Assembly: GCA_030372985.1 (NCBI GenBank)
Contig: JAUCQB010000254.1
Coordinates: forward strand, 1-64,000
From: Phycisphaerae bacterium
GTDB lineage: Bacteria > Planctomycetota > Phycisphaerae > UBA1845 > PWPN01
DNA: 64,000 nucleotides
Reading direction: 5' to 3'
A model generated the notes under the pieces. That model was not told the origin of the DNA and made no database searches. It was given only the letters and a program-made list of their open reading frames with translations. Each line of letters starts with the position of its first letter. Positions within the stretch are counted from its first letter, which is position 1. Below are positions 9,308 through 17,822 of this stretch, piece after piece. Position numbers and translations under genes: made by a program.

Positions 9308-10609
9308 ATGAGAATGCAAATCGCCGGTGGGACCGTCCTGGCATGGCTGCTCATGGCCTGCTCACTACACGCCCAAACCCCGGCCTCACAACCCGCTCAA
9401 CAGGCTGTCGGTGAGAGGGCACGTACCGAAAGGCTCTTTGATGCCCTGAACAACACACAGCTGACCGGCGACTGGGGAGGCGCCCGTAACTGGCTTGCAG
9501 ACAAAGGGATAGAGTTTGGCTTGTCGATGACGGCGACCTATCAGCACAACACTTACGGCGGTTTGGATACCCACAACGGGCACGACATCATCGGGAGTGT
9601 GGATACCCAACTGACGTTGGACTTCGAGAAGATGGGCCTCTGGAAAGGCGGAATCCTCTATCTCTTGGCCGAGAGCAGTTGGAACACCGACATCGGCCTC
9701 GACAAGGTCGGTACTCTCCATGCGGTGAACGGCGACGCCTACGGGGGAGATGAGCCCATCCAGGTCAGCGAGCTATGGTATCAGCAGACCTTTCTGGACG
9801 AGAAGATCCGGGTGAAGGTCGGCAAGATGGATCTGATGATCGATTTCGACCTCAACGCCTATGCCAACGATGAGACGTCTCAGTTCCTCAACACCACACT
9901 CGTGAACATCCAAAACATCCCCTGGCCCGACTACTGCCAAGGAGTCGTGGTCGCGGTGCAGCCCGTGGACTGGACGTACTTTCAGGGCGCGGTCGCCGAT
10001 GCCCAGGCCAGCGGACGCGAAACGGGATTCAACACCTTCTACCACGACGAGAGCTACACGTTCTCGGTCTTTGAAACCGGTTTCACGCCGGTTTGGAGCA
10101 CCGCATGGGGCAAGCTCCCCGGCGGCTATCGCTTCATGCTCTGGTACGACCCGAGACCCAAACCGGTATTCCTGACCACCGAAAACGTCTTTCGCAACAG
10201 AACCGACGATATCGGTTTCGCCTTCAACATGGATCAGATGCTCTTCAGAGAGAATCCCGGTGATGATGAGGATACACAGGGGCTGGGCGTATTCTTCCGC
10301 TGCGCCTATGCCCACGACGACATCAACCTGACCGAGCATTTCTGGAGTGTCGGCGGGCAGTACCAGGGCCTCCTTCCGGCCCGTGACGATGACGTCTTGG
10401 GCTTCGGCTTTGTCCAGAGCATCATCGGTGATCGGGCCCGGACACTCGACCTCGGCGATCGCGAGTCCATCTACGAGTTGTATTACAACATCGCCCTGCT
10501 GCCGTGGCTCAATGTGACACCGGATTTCCAATGGATTCACCAGCCGCACGGCACCGAGGCGATCCGCGACTCCTTTGTGGTCGGCGTCCGCATGCAGATG
10601 ACCTTCTGA
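9308..10609 (+). CDS. OprB-family carbohydrate porin
   Basis: A 434-residue outer-membrane protein with a signal peptide (GTVLAWLLMACSLHAQ). The mature start carries the OprB hallmark LTGDWGGARNWLADKGIEF, followed by alternating beta strands and an ending VVGVRMQMTF with a terminal Phe, as outer-membrane barrels have. OprB proteins let sugars diffuse across the outer membrane. ATG 9308 has GGGAG 7 bases upstream; the same frame opens earlier at 8999, but those residues do not resemble a signal peptide. The divergent secreted glycosidase-like gene supports a role in sugar uptake. Confidence 0.9.
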   Translation: MRMQIAGGTVLAWLLMACSLHAQTPASQPAQQAVGERARTERLFDALNNTQLTGDWGGARNWLADKGIEFGLSMTATYQHNTYGGLDTHNGHDIIGSVDTQLTLDFEKMGLWKGGILYLLAESSWNTDIGLDKVGTLHAVNGDAYGGDEPIQVSELWYQQTFLDEKIRVKVGKMDLMIDFDLNAYANDETSQFLNTTLVNIQNIPWPDYCQGVVVAVQPVDWTYFQGAVADAQASGRETGFNTFYHDESYTFSVFETGFTPVWSTAWGKLPGGYRFMLWYDPRPKPVFLTTENVFRNRTDDIGFAFNMDQMLFRENPGDDEDTQGLGVFFRCAYAHDDINLTEHFWSVGGQYQGLLPARDDDVLGFGFVQSIIGDRARTLDLGDRESIYELYYNIALLPWLNVTPDFQWIHQPHGTEAIRDSFVVGVRMQMTF

Positions 10610-10874
10610 TCTCGCCTCTTGTCGGTTCACCCCGATCGCCGGTTCAGCGACAGCCAACACCCCGGGCGGACCGACGGTCGGCCGCGATTCGGCGTTGGGC
10701 CAACTACCAGCCACATGTTGTGGCACCCTCCTACAAGCACCATAAGGTGCACCCGCCGCCCCCGCCCGCGCGATCCCGGCGTCCGACCGGCCCGAAGGCG
10801 CGAAAACCTGCAATCGGGCATGCTGGCATATACTGGTTTCTGCTGGCCTGCCAGCATTAGCCTGTCACAGCCCC

Positions 10875-10890
10875 TGTTCCACGTGGAACG
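10875..10890. other. parS: parS centromere-like site 1
   Basis: TGTTCCACGTGGAACG contains the 14-base perfect palindrome GTTCCACGTGGAAC and differs from the bacterial parS consensus TGTTTCACGTGAAACA at three positions, two of them compensating. It lies about 225 bases before parB. ParB clamps load at such sites. Confidence 0.85.
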
Positions 10891-10920
10891 AAGTCTGGCC
10901 AGTCAGGGGTGACCAGACCC

Positions 10921-10936
10921 CGTTCCACGTGAAACA
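10921..10936. other. parS: parS centromere-like site 2
   Basis: CGTTCCACGTGAAACA matches the parS consensus TGTTTCACGTGAAACA at 14 of 16 positions. It starts 46 bases after the start of site 1. Two close sites directly upstream of parB strongly support a genuine partition locus. Confidence 0.87.
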
Positions 10937-11113
10937 GGCCTGCCCGCCGCGCAACCCGCCCTATCCCCCTCTGGCAGCGGCTCCGGACCACATCCTTGAA
11001 AAACCACCACAACCACTTGCGGCCCGAATGACATCGCAATACTATAGCCTGTGTTCAATAGGCCAATAGGGCCCTTGGAAGCCGCGATTCCCGACTTGTC
11101 GGAGGTGAATACG

Positions 11114-12040
11114 ATGAAGAACCCGCCCAAGCGACTGGGGCGAGGCCTCAGCTCCCTGATGTCTCTCAATCCCTTTGATCCCCCTGCTGCGTCAGCGACC
11201 TCGGAAGCACTCCGCAGCCAGGAAGCTCCCACGAGTCCCGCAGCCGCCATCCGCGTCGGACAGATCCGGCCCAACCCGTTTCAGCCCAGAAAGGATATCT
11301 CGCCCGACGAACTCAGGAGCCTGGCCTCGTCGATCTCCGCCACCGGGGTCATCCAACCGGTTCTTGTTCGCACCAAGGACAAGAAGGTGTACGAATTGAT
11401 TGCCGGGGAACGCCGTTGGCGGGCAGCACAAATGGCTGGTCTTTCCGAGATCCCGGCCATTGTCCGCCAGGCCACCGACGCCGAAATGCTCGAAATAGCC
11501 CTCACCGAGAACATCTTCCGTGAGGACCTCAACGCGATCGATCGTGCCGCTGCCTACAAACGATACTGCGATGAATTCGGCCTTACTCCCGAACAGTTGG
11601 CCTCGAAAATCGGCGAGGACCGCTCCACGGTCACCAATTATGTCCGGCTTCTTGACCTGCCGCAGGAAGTCAAGGACTGGGTGGCTGCAGGCCAGTTATC
11701 GATGGGGCACGCCCGTTGCCTGCTGGCCATTCGCTCGCCCTCCGACTTGATTCGCACGGCCAAACAGGCCATCAACCTTGGCTTCTCCGTCCGAGCGTTA
11801 GAGAAGCTGGTCCGCGACCGCGTGAATGCCCGCGAGTCCGCCAGCAAACCGGCCGAAGACAAAAACGCGAAACGAGCCCAGATAAGGGCTCTTGAGGAAG
11901 CCTTCACCCGCCAACTCGCGACCAAGGTTGAGATCGAGGAGTCCAGCCGAAAAGGCAACGGGCGGCTCATCATCCACTACTACAGCCTCGATGATTTTGA
12001 TCGCATCGCACAACGGCTGGGCATACAGATGGAGATCTAA
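11114..12040 (+). CDS. parB: Chromosome partitioning protein ParB (CTPase clamp)
   Basis: A 308-residue ParB/Spo0J protein that loads at parS, spreads as a CTP-dependent clamp and guides origin segregation with ParA. The N-terminus has the ParA-contact motif RLGRGLSSL (residues 7-15). The CTP-binding domain shows IRPNPFQPRKD, LIAGERRWRAAQMAG (residues 95-109) and TENIFREDLN. The helix-turn-helix is LTPEQLASKIGEDRSTVTNYVRLL, and a C-terminal dimerisation region follows. ATG 11114 has GGAGGTG upstream and begins right before the conserved motif; the frame opens earlier at 11051 without such support. No parA lies next to it, which is unusual, but the intact ParA-contact motif implies one elsewhere. 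Confidence 0.95.
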   Translation: MKNPPKRLGRGLSSLMSLNPFDPPAASATSEALRSQEAPTSPAAAIRVGQIRPNPFQPRKDISPDELRSLASSISATGVIQPVLVRTKDKKVYELIAGERRWRAAQMAGLSEIPAIVRQATDAEMLEIALTENIFREDLNAIDRAAAYKRYCDEFGLTPEQLASKIGEDRSTVTNYVRLLDLPQEVKDWVAAGQLSMGHARCLLAIRSPSDLIRTAKQAINLGFSVRALEKLVRDRVNARESASKPAEDKNAKRAQIRALEEAFTRQLATKVEIEESSRKGNGRLIIHYYSLDDFDRIAQRLGIQMEI

Positions 12041-12328
12041 ATAGAGTCAAAAAGTTCTAACGGCGTTCGGCGGTTGACGGCAGGGGCGTTCGCGGGGGCA
12101 GCTTTTTCGTCGCGACGTCGAATCGCCGGTGTCGTGTCCAGGCTCAAAAGGGGGTAGACGTGAGACACGCCGGTGGCAGCGAGCCGCCGACGGTGACGAC
12201 CCCCAGGCACCGCCCCTGTCGTCACCACAAGTCGGCCCCGTGGACCGGCGGCATGGTCGTTAGGAGTATTGTAGAACTTTTATGTGGGCATTTGACGTTC
12301 TCCCGCACCGCGCGTTAACCTGACACCG

Positions 12329-13207
12329 ATGGCTCAAACGAAAACCGAGATCCGTGCGATGCTGGAAGCGGCAGGCTTACGGCCGCTGCGGCAGCACGGG
12401 CAGCATTTCCTCATTGACGGGAACCTGCTGCGCAAACTGGTTGACGCCTCCGGCGTTACTCATCGCGACGTCGTCCTGGAGGTGGGACCGGGCACCGGGA
12501 CGCTGACCGACTACCTCGTCGAGCAGGCCGGCCACGCGGTCGCGGTCGAGATCGATCGCGGCCTTCACGAGATCTGCCGGAACCGCTTCGCCGCCGCAGA
12601 TAACATCACGCTCATTCACGCCGACGTGCTGGCCGACAAGTCGACGATCGATCCCGGCGTCCTCGACGCGTTGACCAGGTGCCAAGCCGAACTCCACGGC
12701 CGAATCATGCTCGTGGCCAACCTGCCCTACCAAGTGGCCACGCCGCTGCTGGTCGATCTGCTGATGGGCGAACTGACCGTCTCGCCGATGTGTTTCACCG
12801 TTCAGGCCGAGGTGGCCGACCGGCTGACGGCCTCGCCGGGCAACAAGGACTACGGACCCGTCAGCGTGTACGTGCAGGCCATGGCCCGCACCGAGCGAAT
12901 CGCCCGCGTGCCACCGAGCGCGTTCTGGCCGGAGCCGCAAGTGGACTCGGCGATGCTGCGAATCGACTTGCGCGAAGGGGGCAAGTTAGCTCCGCTTGTT
13001 CGAGAACAACTCAGTACCATTGTACATCAGTGCTTCAACCACCGCCGCAAGATGCTTAGCTGGACACTCAACCGCGTTCTGCCCGACGAGCATTTCCACC
13101 TCGTCGAGTCCGACGGCCGGTGGGACCTCTCCCAACGCCCCGAACAACTCAGCGTCGAGCAATGGGTGCAGATGGCGGAGATGATCGCGATCGAGAATGA
13201 TGAATGA
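12329..13207 (+). CDS. rsmA: 16S rRNA (adenine1518/1519-N6) dimethyltransferase
   Basis: RsmA/KsgA dimethylates the two adjacent adenines in the 3' terminal loop of 16S rRNA during small-subunit maturation, using S-adenosylmethionine. Visible motifs are the N-terminal GQHFLID (residues 24-30), the SAM-binding EVGPGTGTLT (51-60), the acidic VEIDRGL, DV of the adenine contact (99-100), and the catalytic NLPY (131-134). The C-terminal domain has FNHRRKMLSWTL. Its 292 residues are a normal length. It has its own 288-base upstream gap after parB, so cotranscription is uncertain. Confidence 0.96.
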   Translation: MAQTKTEIRAMLEAAGLRPLRQHGQHFLIDGNLLRKLVDASGVTHRDVVLEVGPGTGTLTDYLVEQAGHAVAVEIDRGLHEICRNRFAAADNITLIHADVLADKSTIDPGVLDALTRCQAELHGRIMLVANLPYQVATPLLVDLLMGELTVSPMCFTVQAEVADRLTASPGNKDYGPVSVYVQAMARTERIARVPPSAFWPEPQVDSAMLRIDLREGGKLAPLVREQLSTIVHQCFNHRRKMLSWTLNRVLPDEHFHLVESDGRWDLSQRPEQLSVEQWVQMAEMIAIENDE

Positions 13208-13240
13208 GGCGACCAGCCCCAACGCCTTGCTTTGCAGAAG

Positions 13241-13262
13241 GGCCCGGAAAGGATTTCGGGCC
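13241..13262. repeat. REP-like hairpin, GGCCCGGAA family
   Basis: GGCCCGGAA-AGGA-TTTCGGGCC forms a 9-bp stem (one G-T pair) with a 4-base loop. The same design, with purine-rich GGA in the loop, recurs at 19949-20058 inside a gene. It lies just after rsmA. Confidence 0.75.
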
Positions 13263-13289
13263 GAGCGGAAGGGAGAATGGTGGATGAGC

Positions 13290-13324
13290 ATCGCATGCCC
13301 ACGCGAAACCGTGGGCATGGCACC
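13290..13324. repeat. REP-like hairpin, GCCCACG family, copy 1
   Basis: A 35-base palindromic element with a GCCCACG/CGTGGGC stem. Its reverse complement matches 57581-57615 with three mismatches, where the copy lies inside the DHH gene. Confidence 0.8.
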
Positions 13325-13342
13325 CGAGATCAGCGTGCGATC

Positions 13343-14335
13343 CTACGCCCCTTCGGCGATCTTGCGAAGGAAGGCGGCTTCCTTGATGAGGATCTCTCTG
13401 CGCTGCTCCTTGGGGAAGCGGCCGAGCGACTCGTTCTCGATGCACAAGTCGCCCTTGTAGTCGGCCTTGCGCAGGATGGCGGCAAGCTTCTTGAAATCGA
13501 TATCGCCCTCATAAACGGGGCAGCAGTACTTGCCGTACTCCCAGCCCATCTTTCGTTGCTTCTCGCGCTCGCTTTCGGGGTAGTTGATGCTCTTGCAGTG
13601 GGTGTGGCAGATGTACGGAGCCAACTCCTCCCAATAGCCGTACAACTTCGCCAGCGGATGGCCGAACCAGTAGAAATTGGCCGTGTCCAGCGTCAGGCCG
13701 AAGCGCTTGGTTCCCACACCCTCGAACATGGCCTTGAGAAACTCAGGCTTGTTGGTCGTGCCGCCGTGATTCTCCACCCCAAAGCGGACGTCCGTGTCTT
13801 TGGATACTTCGACGACCTGCTTGCCGGTCTTGATTGCGAATTCCAGGAACTCCTTCTCATCCTTGATCTTCCGCGGCACAATATCCAGCCGTACGGCCGG
13901 CACACCCAGTTCCTTGGCCGCGCGAGCAGTCATCTTCACGCACTCAAGCTCTCCTTCGAGGTTCTCATCGAAGTGATTGTGCAGACAGAACGCCGAGATC
14001 TTCAGGTCGTGCTTCTTGAGATCGTCGGCCAGAACCTTGAGATCGTCAGGCTTGGCGATGGAGTAGGGTTTCTCGCGCCCGTGCAGGTGCCCGCACTTGC
14101 CGGCCAGGTCAACCGACACCTCGACCCCCTCGACTTTCATGACCTTCATCGCCGACCAGGCACCCGGCTCACCGGTCTCGGGCAGGTGAGCGTCCCGGCA
14201 GGCTATGATCCATCGCGGCTTGGCCGCCTTCTCGGCTGCTCTCAATTCGTTCATGCTCATGACGCTCATCGCCGCCGCGGCCGCCAGGGAGTCCTTCAGA
14301 AAACCACGTCGTGTCTGCTGGTTCGCGAACTGCAT
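13343..14335 (-). CDS. Tat-exported sugar isomerase/epimerase-like TIM-barrel protein
   Basis: A 330-residue protein with a twin-arginine signal (QTRRGFLKDSLAAAAAMSVM) and an AP-endonuclease-2/xylose-isomerase-like TIM barrel. Motifs include LKISAFCLHNHFDENLEG, PAVRLDIVPRK, VRFGVENHGGTTNKPEFL (metal-site Glu and His), LTLDTANFYWFGHP, YICHTHCKSINY and LCIENESLG. These acidic and His residues form the usual divalent-metal site. Such proteins are abundant in Planctomycetota and act on sugars or inositols; the substrate here is unknown. ATG 14335 follows a weak ribosome site (AAAGGAGC). Confidence 0.85.
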   Translation of the reverse strand: MQFANQQTRRGFLKDSLAAAAAMSVMSMNELRAAEKAAKPRWIIACRDAHLPETGEPGAWSAMKVMKVEGVEVSVDLAGKCGHLHGREKPYSIAKPDDLKVLADDLKKHDLKISAFCLHNHFDENLEGELECVKMTARAAKELGVPAVRLDIVPRKIKDEKEFLEFAIKTGKQVVEVSKDTDVRFGVENHGGTTNKPEFLKAMFEGVGTKRFGLTLDTANFYWFGHPLAKLYGYWEELAPYICHTHCKSINYPESEREKQRKMGWEYGKYCCPVYEGDIDFKKLAAILRKADYKGDLCIENESLGRFPKEQRREILIKEAAFLRKIAEGA

Positions 14336-14436
14336 AATGGCTGTTGCTCCTTTGCCTGATCTACGGGCTCACACACTTATAAGGCAACTCAGGGTGGACG
14401 GCAAATAGGGAAGACCCGCCTCGCCGGATGTCTCGC

Positions 14437-15246
14437 TCAGACGGGTTCACAGGCCTCGGCCGGCAGCCAGCAGCGCACGCCCGAGGGCATCTCGACCCGC
14501 ACCCAGTCCGACCGCCTTTCGATGATGCGCACCTCCTGGCCCATACGGACCGACGGGACCACCACCGAATACGCCGGACCGTTGCCGGAGCGCCCTTCGC
14601 CCGGTTCCAGAACAACTGCCCATGGCGCCGGAGGGGCGGTCGCGGTCACGAGGTCGGAAACACCCATGACGCCGCCAATCAACATGAAGGCGACAGCCAG
14701 GCGCAGCAGCACACGGCGACGACGAATCATCAGCCCGGCCAGCAGCAAACCGCAGCCAAGAGGATAAGTCACCAGCATAAAGACCTGCTTGGTCCAGCGA
14801 GACAGGTCGTAGTGCCAGAACATCAGCACCCGGCCGATGGACGTCCGCTCCGGAGGTCTCGGCTCGGCGTTGATGATTCTGCGGAGCGTTGCCAGCCCGG
14901 AGCGCACTTCGGGCGTGTTGGCCAGCTTTTCCGCCCGCAGGTACCAGAGCAGCGCCCGGGCATTGTCGCCGGCGAAGTGATACGCATTTGCGGTATTCAC
15001 GAACAGGTTGACGCTGGCCACGCCGTCCGCGGCGATTGCGGCAAATCGGCCGGCCGCTTCGTGAAACATCCGCTGGGCTTCGACCGGGTCAGCCTTCTCT
15101 TCTGCCACGCGCTTCTGAGCAGCCTCGAACAGTGCCTGCGCTTCGGCGAATCGCTCCTCCGGCGACACGCCCCATGCGCGCGCACCACCACATACCGCCA
15201 CCAAGGCGACGAACAACACGAAAGATGATCGGGAGATCCATATCAT
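14437..15246 (-). CDS. BatE-like TPR protein with SH3-like C-terminus
   Basis: A 269-residue exported membrane protein. After a signal segment (SFVLFVALVAVCGGARA) come tetratricopeptide helices (AQALFEAAQKRV, AQRMFHEAAGRFAAIAAD, NTANAYHFAGDNARALLWYLRAEKL), two membrane helices (QVFMLVTYPLGCGLLLAGLMI and LLRLAVAFMLIGGVMGVSDL) and an SH3-like domain (GQEVRIIERRSDWVRVEMP, GVRCWLPAEACEPV). This is the layout of BatE, the last gene of Bat operons. ATG 15246 is chosen over the frame's earlier opening because the upstream residues are encoded by the repeats at 15263-15367. It is separated from the BatD gene by that repeat cluster. Confidence 0.85.
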   Translation of the reverse strand: MIWISRSSFVLFVALVAVCGGARAWGVSPEERFAEAQALFEAAQKRVAEEKADPVEAQRMFHEAAGRFAAIAADGVASVNLFVNTANAYHFAGDNARALLWYLRAEKLANTPEVRSGLATLRRIINAEPRPPERTSIGRVLMFWHYDLSRWTKQVFMLVTYPLGCGLLLAGLMIRRRRVLLRLAVAFMLIGGVMGVSDLVTATAPPAPWAVVLEPGEGRSGNGPAYSVVVPSVRMGQEVRIIERRSDWVRVEMPSGVRCWLPAEACEPV

Positions 15247-15262
15247 CAAATCGAGCCTTCTC

Positions 15263-15367
15263 CACTGCTCACGGAACAGTGGCACACGGGCGGCTGCTCC
15301 TCCGCCGCTGACGGAGCAGCGGCACACAAGAGGGCACTTTCTCACTGTTCACGGAACAGTGGCACAC
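15263..15367. repeat. Triple palindromic repeat between the BatD and BatE genes
   Basis: Three copies of a palindromic unit lie at 15263-15287, 15305-15327 and 15343-15367. Copies 1 and 3 share CACTGNTCACGGAACAGTGG and the following CACACGGGCGGCTGC; copy 2 has paired changes that keep the stem (CCGCTG/CAGCGG). Inverted relatives occur at 49769-49830. The unit fills most of the gap between two genes of one operon. Confidence 0.85.
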
Positions 15368-15402
15368 GGGCGGCTGCATTCGCAATTCTCAACTCCTCGC
15401 TC

Positions 15403-17817
15403 TCAATTCCTCGCCAACTGCTCGGCTCTCGTCAGCACCGCGCGGGCCTGGCGAATCAACCGCTCCTTCTCGCCCTGCTCCACCGCTCCGACCGCAAACC
15501 GGCCGGCGTCACAGTCAGCCAGCAAATGCATCGCTGCCGTTCGCAGATCGCTCTCCGCCCGCCGCTCGTCAAGCAGCCGCCCCAGGTCATCGGCGGAAAT
15601 CTCGCCCGGCGGAAGACCAAACGTCAGCCGCAAAAAGGCCTGCACAATCTCGGCCAGCTCAAAATGAAACCGTTCCTCGCCACCCAGGCGATCCAGCGAA
15701 GCCAGAAGCCTTGCCCGCTCGCGGCGAACCTCGCTCATCGGGCGCCGTCGTTGAAAGATCACGTAGCCCGCGCGGGCCAGCGGCACGACCGTCGGCCCGC
15801 CAACCAACACCAGCAGCAAGCCGGTCAGCCCCAGGGGTTCGGTGCGAGCGAGATTGCCGAGCGAGTCGAAATTCGCACTCAGCGCCGCCACCGGCTGATC
15901 CTGCCGCGTCGGGTCATTTGGACGGTTGACCTCGGGTGCCGGTTGCGAGCCGGCGCTGACCTGCATGGCCTGCGCACCGACGATTGAACCGGCACGGACT
16001 TCGATGGGAATCGGCAGACTGTAGGCCGTTTCGTACTGCTGCTTCTGATAGTTGTAGAAGACCAGCGGCAGGGCGGGCAGTTCGCTCACCCGTTCGCTCC
16101 GCGGGCGAACGATCTGTGTGAAGGTGATGGTGTTGCCTTCCACCTCCCCGCCGGAAACAGTCGACGACACCTCGAAATCGCGAGTCAACTCGGCCACGTC
16201 GGTCAGGGCTGGCGGCTGAAACTGTGGACCTACGCTCTCACCGGTGATTCTCATCGTCAGTGTCAGGGGTGACATCGCCGCGGCCGTGGTACGGTCCAGC
16301 GAGGTAACGAATGTAAAGTTCGCACCGACCGCGCCGCGATAACCAGCCGGGGCCGTCTTGCCACGGGGATCGACCACGCGGTGAGGCGGCAAGTCCGCCA
16401 CGCGATCATAATCGTTTGTCGTGTCGCTCCGGAAAACAAAGCCGACATCCTGCCTGCGGATACTCACCTGCAAGCGCAGAATCACCCGCACCCCGGTCAA
16501 CTGTACTTCGCCGGCAGCCAGCGGTGTGATCTTCAGGGCAAAGCGCATCCGCTGTTCCTTCCGGCCTTCGTAGTCGCCGCTGCCGACCAGCACGGTCAGC
16601 TTGCCCTCGGGAGCCAACTCCGTCTGCATCGGCCGCCCCTTCCAGTCGGGATAGGCCAAGTCGTCGATCGGCTCAACCTTGATGTACGGCTTGTCCGCAA
16701 ACCCTGCTTTCGACAGGTCCAGCGCCGACGCAAGCAGGTTGCCCCGATAGAACACGTCGTAATCGACGATAAACGGCTCGCCGAGAGCACTCTCGCCGCT
16801 GCGGACCTTGCCGCTGAAGGCCAGGATGCCGCCGTCGCCGCTTTGCCGCACCGAGAACGAGACCGGCTGTTTGAGCGACACCTGCCGGCCGTCACCGAGC
16901 TTCAGCGTGGCGATCGCGGGGCTGCCGGGCTCAAGCGCACGGACAACAAAACTGAAGACCGTTGTGCCCGTCGGATCTTCGTCGGGCGGTCCTGAAGACC
17001 TGATCTCAAGGCCCGGCGGTGCCACCAGCGTCAGCCCTGCGTCGGCTTTCAGGCCGAGGGTATGCAACTGAAGAGTTGCCTCCTCGCCGACCACCAACGA
17101 CTGGGTTGAGGCACGCGTCCCGACAATCACAAACGGCGAAACGGTCAGCGTGACCTCGTCGGCAGGCACACTCGCAAAGGTGATTCCCTTGATCCGGAAC
17201 GTCCCCAGCTTCGACGGCGTCACACGGCAGCGGAACACCCGGAACGGAATACCCTGCTCGTCCTGTTGGACCTGCGGCTGGCCTGGCGACGTGATGGTCA
17301 GTCCGTCGATGCTCGGCAGCACTGGCTGAGCACCGGGGCGATGGCCCTGGAAACCGAACAAGAGCGTCACCGGACGGCCGACAAGCGTTTCTCCAGGGTC
17401 CAGCTTGGCGCCGATGCACTTGACCGCTGCTTCCTTGACCTGCAGGGTAAACGGCCCGCGGGTGATGGTCTCATCGCCGACCTTCACCGTTACCGCGGGA
17501 ATCCGGAACGTGCCTGCTCGCTCAGGGGTCACCAAGAAATCATAGGAGTGCGACCGCCTTACTGTTCCGGCGAATAGCTGGTGCACCATTCTCGGCGAAC
17601 CGTGGCGGCTGATTCTGACGCCGTCCACGCCCGCAGCCGTCGGCCACTGGCCGTCGCCGTCCTGCACGTCGACTACCAGATGCGTCTGCGTGCCGAGGTA
17701 GATGGTATCCGGATGCAAACGCGCGCTGACCTCCGCCGCCCATCCGATGCCCGGGGCGCACAGCAGCAATGCCCCGGCAACAATGAGAAGGCTCGCTCTT
17801 CTGCGGTCGGTGGCCAT
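15403..17817 (-). CDS. batD: BatD-like protein, large periplasmic domain with membrane anchor
   Basis: An 804-residue protein with a signal peptide (SLLIVAGALLLCAPGIGWAA), several Ig-like beta domains typical of BatD (VSARLHPDTIYLGTQTHLVV, YDFLVTPERAGTFRIPAVTV, FRCRVTPSKLGTFRIKGITF), a membrane helix near residue 685 (LGLTGLLLVLVGGPTVVPLARAG) and a cytoplasmic helical tail. BatD works with VWA and MoxR proteins in cell-envelope stress tolerance in other bacteria; the molecular task is unresolved. ATG 17817 lies 6 bases after the preceding stop, while a GTG at 17829 overlaps it; both imply translational coupling. Fifth to eighth genes of this operon are all envelope proteins. Confidence 0.88.
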   Translation of the reverse strand: MATDRRRASLLIVAGALLLCAPGIGWAAEVSARLHPDTIYLGTQTHLVVDVQDGDGQWPTAAGVDGVRISRHGSPRMVHQLFAGTVRRSHSYDFLVTPERAGTFRIPAVTVKVGDETITRGPFTLQVKEAAVKCIGAKLDPGETLVGRPVTLLFGFQGHRPGAQPVLPSIDGLTITSPGQPQVQQDEQGIPFRVFRCRVTPSKLGTFRIKGITFASVPADEVTLTVSPFVIVGTRASTQSLVVGEEATLQLHTLGLKADAGLTLVAPPGLEIRSSGPPDEDPTGTTVFSFVVRALEPGSPAIATLKLGDGRQVSLKQPVSFSVRQSGDGGILAFSGKVRSGESALGEPFIVDYDVFYRGNLLASALDLSKAGFADKPYIKVEPIDDLAYPDWKGRPMQTELAPEGKLTVLVGSGDYEGRKEQRMRFALKITPLAAGEVQLTGVRVILRLQVSIRRQDVGFVFRSDTTNDYDRVADLPPHRVVDPRGKTAPAGYRGAVGANFTFVTSLDRTTAAAMSPLTLTMRITGESVGPQFQPPALTDVAELTRDFEVSSTVSGGEVEGNTITFTQIVRPRSERVSELPALPLVFYNYQKQQYETAYSLPIPIEVRAGSIVGAQAMQVSAGSQPAPEVNRPNDPTRQDQPVAALSANFDSLGNLARTEPLGLTGLLLVLVGGPTVVPLARAGYVIFQRRRPMSEVRRERARLLASLDRLGGEERFHFELAEIVQAFLRLTFGLPPGEISADDLGRLLDERRAESDLRTAAMHLLADCDAGRFAVGAVEQGEKERLIRQARAVLTRAEQLARN

Positions 17818-17822
17818 GATTG

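Larger units (their letters stand above)
10610..11113. other. parB upstream region holding parS sites, no gene
   Basis: A 504-base gap between the porin and parB. It holds two parS-like palindromes (listed separately) and GC-rich spacer. No coding frame here has a ribosome site or recognisable product. Confidence 0.6.

Noticed and set aside
8905-9354. Minus-strand 149-residue frame between the divergent sugar genes
   Set aside because: It overlaps the porin start region, has no motif and lacks a ribosome site.
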